The notes under the pieces: model-generated
What the model saw: only the letters and a program-made list of their open reading frames with translations
Told to the model about the DNA's origin: nothing
Database searches by the model: none
Shown here: piece by piece, positions 52,495 through 62,000 of the stretch
How the letters are laid out: every line of letters begins with the position of its first letter
How positions within the stretch are numbered: position 1 is the stretch's first letter
NCBI GenBank assembly: GCA_964563435.1
Contig: CAZLXI010000019.1
Span: 1-64,000, forward strand
Direction: 5' to 3'
DNA length: 64,000 nucleotides
DNA from: Leadbetterella sp964563435
GTDB taxonomy: Bacteria > Bacteroidota > Bacteroidia > Cytophagales > Spirosomataceae
Position numbers and translations under genes: made by a program

Positions 52495-54791
52495 TCAATA
52501 TTATGCGATTTATTTTCAATATTATACTGGCGATAGGTTATTCTCTGTCTTTTGGTCAAAAAGCAGAAAATGAAAGCATCTATGTTCATACCGACAAGGA
52601 AACTTACTTTACCGGGGAGATTCTCTGGTTCAAAATATATGCCGTACATACAGAAGACCTTAAACCGGTAAACAACCCCTCTGTGGCGTACCTTGACCTC
52701 ACTGACAGCCGGGGCACTTCCGTACTTCAGAACAAAACAGAGATTGGCCCGGCCACCCGGAACGGAGGATCGATATTCATTCCTCAAAGGCTGTCGTCAG
52801 GCACGTACACATTAACGGGCTCTACGCTTGTATCGGAAGCAGGCAGCCGCTCCTTTTCCAAGAAGATCACTATTCTGAATCCGTTTGCCATCCTGGATAC
52901 CCTCCAATTGCCCTCTGAAAACACCTATATGCTCCGGCTGTTCCCCGAAGGCGGAACACTGGTTCGCGGAATACCCACCCGGATAGGTTATAAGGTCACT
53001 GACGCCCGGGGCAAGGGAGTGAAGGCTTCGATTGTCCTTCCTGACGGGACCCATGCGGTTTCCAACGCCTTCGGAATCGGCAGCTTCAGGGTAACGCCGG
53101 CGGGCGCTCCCGCGGGCGTCGATACGCCGGCGGCCGGCGATCCGGGCGTCGTAACACAGAAAGTGAAAGTCATACTTCCTGACGGGCAGGAGCTGGAACA
53201 ACCCCTGCCTTCCGTGTCGGAAACCGGGTATGTACTGAACGCAGAAGACAAGGGAGATCACTATACGGTCCATGTGGCCTCTGCCGGCCATGTTGGAGAA
53301 ATGCTCACGCTGGTATCAGAATCTTCCGCCGGGAAAGCGGTAAAATATCCCGTAATCCTGAACTCGACCGGTACAGCTGCTCATCTGATTCCCCGGGCGC
53401 AGCTACAGGAAGGCACCTCCCGGCTCACCCTGCTTCGGAATGACGGTACCCCTCTGGCCGAAAGAATAATTTTCCGTGCGCCGGAGAAATCCCTCAGGCT
53501 TAACCTGGCTTTGAACAAGGAAGCCTTCTCCACCCGCGAAGAGATTACCCTTTCTCTCAGTCAGATCACCCCGGATCCGGGTATCACAGCCGATATTTCG
53601 GTCTCTGTCAAAAAAGCAGATGATATTCAGCAGCCTGCCCACGAAAATATCCGGTCTTACCTCTACCTCCGGAAAGACCTGTCGGGTGAGATTGAAAATC
53701 CTGATTATTACTTTTCTGATGCAGAAACCGTAAGAGCTGATCTCGATAATCTGCTGCTGACGCATGGCTGGAGAAAATTCAAAAACCAGGACACAGAAGG
53801 AGAGAATCGTTATCACCGCGTAAGCATACGGTTTACCGGCAAGACCGATGGCATGCCTTTGACAGGTCAGGGAGCTATACTGAGCGTACCGTCGAGGGCA
53901 CCAATGATCTATACGGCCGTAACAGATACCAATGGAGTGGCTACCTTTTGGTTAAAAAATATATTCGGAACCCATAACCTGGCTACCCGCCTGATCTCCG
54001 GTGAGCTTTCCAATGCTGAAATTTTAAATTTCCGGCCGAAGGCCGAACCTTCCTCTCCTGCCGATATAACCGGTATATCTCAGGGCAGTTATAATGAATA
54101 TGCCATCAATGCTCAGGTAGAGAATATTTATTCAGGAAAAGAGCGTGCTTCTTATTTACTGCCGGCCTCCGTGGATTCCATTCCTTTCTTCGGTAAAGCC
54201 GAAGTACGGTACCGCCTCGACGACTATACCCGCTTTGTCATCATGGAAGAGGTACTGCGGGAATACGTGAAGGAGGTCATTGTCAGGAAAAACAGGGACG
54301 ATTTCCGCCTGCGAATACTGGACGAAGCGAGGAGAGGTTATTTTACCAACGATCCGCTGATCGTGCTGGACGGCGTACCCGTGCCTCATGCCAATCATGT
54401 CCTGGCTTATGATCCGTTAAAAGTGGAAACCATTGATGTAGTTACCTCCCGTTTTTACCTCGGAGAAAATATCTATGACGGCATCGTAAGTTTCAGCACT
54501 TACAAGGGGGCATTGGAAGACTTCACGCTGGATCCTTCCTTCAGCGTATTTACCTATGAGGGCCTGCAACCCGAAAGGGAGTTTTACTCCCCAAAGACGC
54601 CGGGAGTGGCCTCCGTTCCGGATAACCGTACCGTACTCTACTGGAATCCAAGGGTGGTCCTTTCCGGAGAAGAAAGCCGGTCTCTAAAGTTTTCCTCCTC
54701 CGACCTCCCGGGCGAATATTGGATCGATATACAGGGACTGGACAGTTCAGGGAAGCCGGGGAGTAGTATCCTGAGATTTTCCGTGAAGTAG
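52491..54791 (+). CDS. MG2-like / TonB-plug-like extracellular protein
   Basis: The 766-residue exported protein has an N-terminal MG2/alpha-2-macroglobulin-like start ('ESIYVHTDKETYFTGEILWF', 'VAYLDLTDSRGTSVLQNKTE'). Further Ig-like domains follow, and a late segment like a TonB plug ('LIVLDGVPVPHANHVLAYDP', then 'VETIDVVTSRFYLGENIYDG'). This composite is widespread in Bacteroidota and usually lies next to DUF4249/TonB genes, as here. Its function is unknown. A Gly/Ala/Pro-rich insert near residues 201-220 ('AGAPAGVDTPAAGD') lies in a locally GC-rich stretch (53095-53155). Confidence 0.8.
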   Translation: MINIMRFIFNIILAIGYSLSFGQKAENESIYVHTDKETYFTGEILWFKIYAVHTEDLKPVNNPSVAYLDLTDSRGTSVLQNKTEIGPATRNGGSIFIPQRLSSGTYTLTGSTLVSEAGSRSFSKKITILNPFAILDTLQLPSENTYMLRLFPEGGTLVRGIPTRIGYKVTDARGKGVKASIVLPDGTHAVSNAFGIGSFRVTPAGAPAGVDTPAAGDPGVVTQKVKVILPDGQELEQPLPSVSETGYVLNAEDKGDHYTVHVASAGHVGEMLTLVSESSAGKAVKYPVILNSTGTAAHLIPRAQLQEGTSRLTLLRNDGTPLAERIIFRAPEKSLRLNLALNKEAFSTREEITLSLSQITPDPGITADISVSVKKADDIQQPAHENIRSYLYLRKDLSGEIENPDYYFSDAETVRADLDNLLLTHGWRKFKNQDTEGENRYHRVSIRFTGKTDGMPLTGQGAILSVPSRAPMIYTAVTDTNGVATFWLKNIFGTHNLATRLISGELSNAEILNFRPKAEPSSPADITGISQGSYNEYAINAQVENIYSGKERASYLLPASVDSIPFFGKAEVRYRLDDYTRFVIMEEVLREYVKEVIVRKNRDDFRLRILDEARRGYFTNDPLIVLDGVPVPHANHVLAYDPLKVETIDVVTSRFYLGENIYDGIVSFSTYKGALEDFTLDPSFSVFTYEGLQPEREFYSPKTPGVASVPDNRTVLYWNPRVVLSGEESRSLKFSSSDLPGEYWIDIQGLDSSGKPGSSILRFSVK

Positions 54792-54811
54792 AGACGCAAA
54801 ATTTTGCGTCT
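54792..54811. repeat. 20-bp perfect palindrome AGACGCAAAATTTTGCGTCT
   Basis: It begins at the stop codon of the MG2-like gene and is followed by a TTTGCC stretch. Palindromes built on GACGCAAAATTTTGCGTC are frequent intergenic repeats in Bacteroidota and cyanobacteria. It could double as a weak terminator for the operon. Confidence 0.75.
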
Positions 54812-54889
54812 TTGCCAATAAAAGAGTATAAAATAAGCAACTTTTTGTACTTTTATAACTCATTAAGAAACTAACTCTAAATTTTAATT

Positions 54890-57424
54890 ATGTTGAAGAA
54901 AGTTCTATTACTTCTTATGGCATTTACGGTGACCCTGAGTTTAAGCGCTGATGCCCAAAAGAAAAAGAAAAAAGAAGAAGAGGTCAAACCTGTGGTACAG
55001 GAAGTTAAAAAGCCTGAGCCTCCTAAAAGACCCGACGCTCCGAAAAAGGGCCCTAAACCCTACAAAGAGATCATAGACAGCACCGCCAGGACCAAAACTG
55101 GGCTGCATACCGTACACAAAGTAGGCGACAAGTTCTATTTTGAGATCCCGGATTCGCTTATCGGAAGAGACATTATTGCGGTGACACGTTACTCCAAGGT
55201 GCCGGCAGGTGGTGGTGTTTTCGGTGGCGAAGAAGTGAACCGCCAGGTGGTAAGATGGGAAAAGGGGCCTAATAACAATATCCTTCTCCGCTCGGTGAGC
55301 TACATCATCATGTCGCCTGACAGCACCAAGCCCATCGCTCAATCGGTGGCCAACTCCAGTGTGGACCCCATTGTAGGAAACTTCGAGATCCTTACCATTA
55401 ACGGAAACACGGGAGGGAAAGGCAAAAATTTCGTGATCGATATAACCAGTACTTTCGATGGTGATTTTCAGCCGTTCTCTCTGGCGCCGATCAGAAAGCA
55501 GCTTCTGAACCTTGTAGCCTTCCAGAAAGACAAGTCGTTCATCGAGTCTATCAATACTTATCCGATCAACACAGAGATCCGTACGGTGAAGACTTTCACT
55601 GTAACACCGCCACGTATTTCCATGACTCCTGTGCCGCAGATCGGCACAAATTTTCCTTCCGGTTATGGTGCCGGTGTGGTGACCATGGAGTTCAACACCT
55701 CTCTCCTGCTATTGCCAAAAGAACCTATGCGTAAGCGTACGTTTGATGCTCGTGTAGGCTATTTTGCCAACCAGTACAGTGTGTTTGGGGAAGAATCGCA
55801 CAAGTCTGACCGGGATATCTTCGCCGTAAGATGGAAACTGGAACCCAAAAATGCAGAAGATCTGGCAAGACTTAAAAGAGGAGAGCTGATAGAGCCTAAA
55901 AATCCTATCGTTTACTATATCGACCCGGCCACTCCCGAAAAATGGAAAAAATATATTAAAGCAGGGATAGATGACTGGCAGCCGGCATTTGAAGAAGCAG
56001 GTTGGAAGAATGCGATCCGTGGTGAATACTGGCCTGAAAACGATAGCACCATGAGTCTTGAAGACGCCCGCTTCTCTGTGGTGCGCTATTTTGCCGCCGA
56101 TATTCAGAATGCCTATGGACCTAACGTTCATGATCCCCGCAGCGGACAGATCCTCGAAAGTCATATCGGCTGGTATCATAACATCATGAGCCTGCTGAGA
56201 GACTGGTACATGATCCAGACAGCGGCCGTGGATCCTGCTGCCAGAAATAAGAAATTCAGCGATGAACTGATGGGAGAACTGATCCGTTTTGTGTCTTCGC
56301 ATGAAGTAGGGCACACGATCGGGCTTCGCCATAACATGGGTGCCAGTAATGCTACCCCGGTAGAAAAGCTCCGTGATCCTGAATTCCAGGAAAAATACGG
56401 TCATACCTCATCGATCATGGATTACGCCCGTTTTAACTACGTTGCCCAGCCGGAAGACGGCGTTAAGCATTTCTTCCCTAAAATAGGAGATTATGACAAG
56501 TGGGCCATCAAATGGGGCTATACTTACTTCCCGGATGCCAAATCGGCCGAAGAAGAAAGAAGCCTTCTTCATAAGATGACCTCTGAGGCCATCAAAAACC
56601 CGAGACTTCGCTTCGGTACCGAAACCAGCCCGTTCGATCCCCGCTACCAGACGGAAGACCTCGGTGATAATGCCGTAAAAGCCTCTGAATACGGTATCAA
56701 AAACCTGAAAAGGATTCTGCCTGAGCTGGAGAAATGGTCAAGAGAGGATTTGGAAAGCTACAGTGAGCTAAACTCCCTGTACAACAGTCTTACCGGCCAG
56801 TACAGAAGATATATGGGTCATGTTACCAAATATATCGGAGGTATTTATGACACTCCGGTAACCTACGATTCGGAAAGCAGCCGCTATGAGACCGTTCCGA
56901 AAGAATTGCAGGTGGAAGCCCTGAATTTCTTAAATTCGCAGCTATTCACTACGCCGAAATGGATCATTGACCAGAATATCCTGAGCAAGATCCGGCCTGA
57001 AAACGGGGTGGAAGCCATCAAAACCATGCAGACAGCTACACTGGCCAGTCTTCTCTCCACCGACCGGGCAGCCCGGCTTATGGAGGCTTCTTCGCAGGGA
57101 AATAAGTACTACTCCCTGGATGATCTGTACACCGGACTTAAAAACGGTATCTTCAGTGAGCTGAGGTCCGGATCGTCTATCGATATCTTCCGGAGAAACC
57201 TGCAGAAGGCCTTTGTTTCCAACCTGACGAAACAATTGAATGCCACCCCGGTTCCGGGAAGACCTGATTTCACTCAGACCGACCTGAGCTCGATCACCCG
57301 GGGTACGCTGGTTTCATTGAAAAGTGAACTGAGCACGGCCTCATCAAGAATAACCGATAAAGTGAGCAAATATCATGTTCAGGATTTAGTGGCCCGTATT
57401 AACGAGGCGCTGGAGAAAAAATAA
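54890..57424 (+). CDS. Zinc-dependent metalloprotease (DUF5117/DUF5118/DUF4953 type), secreted
   Basis: The 844-residue protein has a signal peptide and a Lys-rich linker just after it (residues 24-55). DUF5118-like and DUF5117-like domains follow, then the catalytic HEVGHTIGLRHNMGAS near residue 471, a metzincin HExxHxxGxxH motif with a likely Met-turn in 'SSIMDYARFNYVAQ'. It is a large extracellular or periplasmic protease. Relatives are widespread in Bacteroidota with little functional data. It is monocistronic and ends in a strong terminator. Confidence 0.9.
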   Translation: MLKKVLLLLMAFTVTLSLSADAQKKKKKEEEVKPVVQEVKKPEPPKRPDAPKKGPKPYKEIIDSTARTKTGLHTVHKVGDKFYFEIPDSLIGRDIIAVTRYSKVPAGGGVFGGEEVNRQVVRWEKGPNNNILLRSVSYIIMSPDSTKPIAQSVANSSVDPIVGNFEILTINGNTGGKGKNFVIDITSTFDGDFQPFSLAPIRKQLLNLVAFQKDKSFIESINTYPINTEIRTVKTFTVTPPRISMTPVPQIGTNFPSGYGAGVVTMEFNTSLLLLPKEPMRKRTFDARVGYFANQYSVFGEESHKSDRDIFAVRWKLEPKNAEDLARLKRGELIEPKNPIVYYIDPATPEKWKKYIKAGIDDWQPAFEEAGWKNAIRGEYWPENDSTMSLEDARFSVVRYFAADIQNAYGPNVHDPRSGQILESHIGWYHNIMSLLRDWYMIQTAAVDPAARNKKFSDELMGELIRFVSSHEVGHTIGLRHNMGASNATPVEKLRDPEFQEKYGHTSSIMDYARFNYVAQPEDGVKHFFPKIGDYDKWAIKWGYTYFPDAKSAEEERSLLHKMTSEAIKNPRLRFGTETSPFDPRYQTEDLGDNAVKASEYGIKNLKRILPELEKWSREDLESYSELNSLYNSLTGQYRRYMGHVTKYIGGIYDTPVTYDSESSRYETVPKELQVEALNFLNSQLFTTPKWIIDQNILSKIRPENGVEAIKTMQTATLASLLSTDRAARLMEASSQGNKYYSLDDLYTGLKNGIFSELRSGSSIDIFRRNLQKAFVSNLTKQLNATPVPGRPDFTQTDLSSITRGTLVSLKSELSTASSRITDKVSKYHVQDLVARINEALEKK

Positions 57425-57444
57425 ATATATTGTTTATGAAAAAA

Positions 57445-57476
57445 GTGTCGCCCGGTAAACCGGGCGACACTTTTTT
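57445..57476 (+). terminator. Rho-independent terminator of the metalloprotease gene
   Basis: gtgtcgcccgg (57445-57455) pairs with ccgggcgacac (57460-57470) around TAAA, followed by six T. The stem is preceded by A-rich sequence, so it can serve the opposite strand as well. Confidence 0.93.
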
Positions 57477-57569
57477 ATTTATTTTCTTTTAAAATCTGTG
57501 AGCAAAAATAAACGCCTGCGATTCTGCTCTCACAGATCACACAGATATACAATATACACAGATAAAATA

Positions 57570-59033
57570 TTAACTGAGATTATTCGCTCGGCTTCCCAAC
57601 GTCTTTATTCCGCTCTTTTCCTCGTACTCTTCCGGTGTGGCAATGAAGCCGTCGAATTCCGAAAAACGGGTATACTTCCCGATAAACCTTAGTTTGACAC
57701 TGTCTACCGAGCCACTGCGGTTTTTGGCAATGATCACTTCCGCCAGACCCTTGGTGCTCTCCCCCGTTTCCGTCTCCTCGAACTGGTAATATTCAGGGCG
57801 ATACAGGAACATCACCACATCGGCATCCTGCTCAATAGAGCCCGATTCCCGCAGGTCGGAGAGCATGGGCCGCTTATCGGGACGTGATTCCACCGAACGG
57901 CTGAGCTGCGACAGGGCAATGACCGGGATATTCAGCTCTTTGGCGATGGTTTTCAGAGACCGGGAAATGGTAGCGATCTCCTGCTCCCGGTTCATGCCGG
58001 TCTTACCGTTCCCGGCCGTCATCAACTGCAGGTAATCCACGATCAGCAGCTTGATGTTATGAAAGGCCTTTAAACGCCGGGCCTTGGTCCGGAGCTCCAG
58101 CACCGACAGGGCCGGGGTATCGTCAATATAGATGGGGGCATTGTCGAGGTTGTTCAGGCGGGAGTGGATCGCCTTCCAGTCGTCGGTCTCCAGGTCTCCT
58201 TTTCTCAGCTTTTGTGAATCCACTTCCGCTTCAGCGGAGATCAGCCGGTACATCACCTGTTGTGACGACATTTCCAGGGAGAACAAAGCCACCGGCATTT
58301 TAAAATCTATGGCTGCGTTTCTTAGGGCGGAGACCACAAAGGCCGTTTTCCCCATGCCCGGACGGGCCGCAATAATGATCAGCTCTGTATTGTGCCACCC
58401 ACCGGTCAGCCGGTCGAGAGTGGGGAAACCCGACGGAACACTGGTAAAACCAGCATCCTGCTCTTCCTTATTCCGAAGCTCCTGGATAGTTTTCTGTACC
58501 ACCAGCTGAAGGTCGGGAATATTCTTATTCAGGTTTCCTTCCTGTACATCCCGTAAGCTCTGTTCGGTAACGTCGAGCAGGTTAAAAACATCGGTGGTAT
58601 CTTCCTGGGCCCTGATCAGCACATCGTCCATGATGCGTATGATACTGCGCTGAATGGCGTACTGCAGGATGATCCTGGCGTCGCGTTCGATATGGGTAGA
58701 TACTTTCCGGGCGGTGATCCGGGCCAGGTAAGCCGGACCGCCGATGAATTCCAGCTCTCCGCTCTGCCGCAGCTGGTTGGTCACCGTAAGTAGGTCCACC
58801 GGTTCGGATTTCCCGAAAAGGAGCAAAATGGCCTGGTAAATGGCCTCGTGCCTGTCAGAAATGAAGCTGTCGGGTTTCAGGATGTCGATGACCATCGTGA
58901 GGGCATCTTTTTCCCGGATAACGCCGCCCAATACGGAAGCTTCCAGCTCCACAATATGCGAAGACTGCTGAAACTCCAGCGTCTGTTCCGGATTTCTCCG
59001 CTTTTTTTCCGGTAATCTCCTTCTTTGCTTCAT
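57570..59033 (-). CDS. dnaB: Replicative DNA helicase
   Basis: The 487-residue protein has the DnaB N-terminal helical domain ('LEASVLGGVIREKDALTMVI', about residues 30-130), a linker and the RecA-type C-terminal domain. That domain contains the Walker A 'IIAARPGMGKTAFVVSALRN' near residue 220, the Walker B 'KLLIVDYLQLMTAGNGKT', 'IPVIALSQLSRSVESRPDKR' and 'LRESGSIEQDADVVMFLYR'. It unwinds DNA at the replication fork as a hexamer. The tamB gene upstream overlaps its start by 4 bp. No intein is present. Confidence 0.95.
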   Translation of the reverse strand: MKQRRRLPEKKRRNPEQTLEFQQSSHIVELEASVLGGVIREKDALTMVIDILKPDSFISDRHEAIYQAILLLFGKSEPVDLLTVTNQLRQSGELEFIGGPAYLARITARKVSTHIERDARIILQYAIQRSIIRIMDDVLIRAQEDTTDVFNLLDVTEQSLRDVQEGNLNKNIPDLQLVVQKTIQELRNKEEQDAGFTSVPSGFPTLDRLTGGWHNTELIIIAARPGMGKTAFVVSALRNAAIDFKMPVALFSLEMSSQQVMYRLISAEAEVDSQKLRKGDLETDDWKAIHSRLNNLDNAPIYIDDTPALSVLELRTKARRLKAFHNIKLLIVDYLQLMTAGNGKTGMNREQEIATISRSLKTIAKELNIPVIALSQLSRSVESRPDKRPMLSDLRESGSIEQDADVVMFLYRPEYYQFEETETGESTKGLAEVIIAKNRSGSVDSVKLRFIGKYTRFSEFDGFIATPEEYEEKSGIKTLGSRANNLS

Positions 59034-62000
59034 TTTATATCCGAACCCACCCCCAAAGGTATGCTTCCGTTATCCTTTTTTCTAAAGAAAGAATTGAAAT
59101 TTCTCGAAATTATGAGACTTCCACCGGAAACCACCACATTCCCCTGGGAATAGAATACGTAATAATTGGTGGGCACACTACGTGAATACAGCTTGAAACG
59201 GTAGGCGCCATCGTCTGAAATAAGATACTCCAGCTCACCTCCTACCGACAGCTGCCCGTAGGTATTGGTGTTCTGGCTTATGCTGTTTTCCAGGCTGTTG
59301 ATAAAAGCCCCTTTGCCGCTGAGTTTCACCCGGTTATTCAGAAACTTATAGCTGAAGTCGAGCTGCATATTATTCAGTATATTCTCCCGGAAGTCACCGA
59401 AACGCACCCCAAACTCCAGGTTGGGATTAAGCTTATTGGCCAGGTTACCGATCTGGTTGGAAAGCAGGCTGCTGATATTGTCGATCAGGAACTGTTGGGT
59501 AAGGGCATCGGCCAGGTTATTGTCAGGGAATACCTCGTTAAACACCAGGATACTCGACACATTCCTGCTGAGCAACTGCTCGTCATTACTCAGGCGCTGT
59601 TCAAACGCAAGAATATCGGTCTGCCCGCTGATGGGGATCTGCTTCGGGTCAAACTCAATATCGTAACGGATGGTAGGTGTCAGCAGGCGGTCGGCCAGGA
59701 ACACATTCACATATACCGGAAAGCGGGCAGAAGAGTTGGTCATCTGGGGGGAAACCTTACTCAGCGAGATATTGGCTGTGTAGGTGGCCTTGATATCAAG
59801 TATAGCTTCAAAAGGATTGCCGTTAAACGTAATCTTACTATTATCCGCAATGTCAAACCTCCTCAGGGAGGCCAGGTTCTGAAAGCTGAAAAAGTATTTT
59901 CCCCCGCGCACATTGTAGGGACCGTTGATGGTAAACTCTCCCCGGCTGTCGTATAAAACACTCAGCCGGCCGTCGCCGTAAAGGCTGAGAACGTCATTAT
60001 TGGTCCGGTCAAAGATAATTTCCCCCTGGGCCTCCGGTGTGAGGGTCAGGTTGAAAGCCAGCCTTACCCCGCCGGTCTTCACTGCCGGTGTTTTCCGCTT
60101 ATTCGGCCGGAGGGTGCTGCTGTCCACCGGTACTTCCTTCTTCAGGAACGGGATACCCTCCACCCGGGTATCTATTTTAGTATCACCGTCGGTAGGAATG
60201 GTGATGGCGGTGCCCTCCCGGCTGCTCAGGTTGCCCGAAACCACCAGGTTGTCAAAGTCTCCGCCCAGGTTTACGTCTCCGTTCACGTAGGCGGTTCCGA
60301 AGATATAGTCGTTACTGAACGCCGGGATGTCCATGATCTTAAAGCCCGTGCGGCCGTTGATATCCGCCCTCAGATCAACGGTGAAGCCCGGTGTATCCCG
60401 GTAATAAATTCCCCCGCTGAGCCGCGCGGTATTTCCGGTGGGGGCATCTCTGACCTCCACACCGGCCTCGGGCAGCAAAAAGCCCCGGTCGGTCAGAAGT
60501 ATCTTATCTTCAAAATAAAGGGAGGTGCCGGAAACGGCCACTTTAAGCGACCCGTTGCTAATATCGACTTCGCCGTTGAAAACCGGGCGTCGGGGCGTAC
60601 CACTGACCCTGAAGCTGCCATTGGCCTCCCCTCTCAGTTCGGAGAACACGTCACCGGTCATGCCCAGGAAAATCTCCATATCGGCATTTCGTAACACCCC
60701 ATCCAACTCCAGTCCCGTGTTACCTTTCCCTGGAGTGAAAAAGCCGTTCAGCTTAAGAATTTCCTCCATGTTCCGGAACACGCTCCCTTCCAGCTTCAGC
60801 CGTTCCCGGGTTTCGTCCCACAGAGCCGAAGTGGTGATGGTACCTACCAGGCTCTTTTTGTAATAAAAATCGGTAACGTGCAGGTTACTCACATACAGAA
60901 CGTTCGTAAAGAAATTCTGCAAACGCAGATTCCCCGTAGCTATGCCCCGCACATCCACATTGATAAAAGGCAGCAGGTTCTCAATGTCAAACTCGTTGAC
61001 ATCGAGGGTCAGCGCCTCGGCAGGGTTGCTTGACAAAATCCCGTTCAGCCCGATAGACTGGGAAGTACCGCCGCGGATATTAAAATTATTGAAAGTGATA
61101 TGCCGTTTCCTGAAATCGATCCAGTTATCGCGGGCAAAGGCCCAGTCCATGTCGATCAGCCTGACCACCGTCTGGTCGGGGATGAGGCTCAGACGAAATC
61201 CTTCCTGGTAAAAATCCAGCTTACCCCTCAGATCGATCAGGCTACCCGAGTTATTCTGGGTGATAAAGGTACGGAAATCAATCGTATTGGCTCCTTCCCA
61301 GTTGGCATTGACCACCAGTTCTTCGGTCAATACGTTGTTGCCGGTTCTCTGCTTATCCGATTTCACACGGATCTTATTCACCACCACAGGCGAAAGAATC
61401 TCTTTCGTGGCATAATAATCGAAGAATGTGGAATAAAACTCATTGCCCCTGACCGAAAGCGTATCGGTATCGCCGGAGATCTCCAGAGTGCTGGTCGGGC
61501 CGGCTTCATAGCGACCGTTAATGTATGTATTTTTCGAAACATAGACGGCCGGGGCAAAGAAATCGAAAAAAGGTCCGGGCCGGTTAAAGCGTACACTGAA
61601 TACCGACCTGTAGCTTTCCGTACTGTAATCTTTGGTCTCCTTTTTTCGGGAATAATAGGCGTTTCGTTCATCTTCGGTGGTCTGAAAATACATCTGGTGC
61701 TCCGACACAAAGTCGGTGACATCCATCAGTAGCCTGCTGGGCACAAAATCGCCCCGGATGCCGGCATTGAAAAACTCCGATTCGATCTTGAAACTTCGCT
61801 CCTTCCCGATCAGATCGGAGAAAAAGTACATGGAGTCCACCTTCAGCGTTTTATCCTCTTCCCTCAGCTGAAAATTATAAAAGCTGGCCTCCCCGAGCCA
61901 GTCGTCGAGCCGGTTTCCCTTAAAATCAAAATTGAGATGTGACCGGAGCATGAAATCGCGTGTGGTGAAGCCCAGGGTTTTCAGGTTGGCATATCCTACA

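Noticed and set aside
57498..57692. Small plus-strand frame after the metalloprotease terminator
   Set aside because: It overlaps the 3' end of dnaB antisense and lies over CACAGAT-type repeats.
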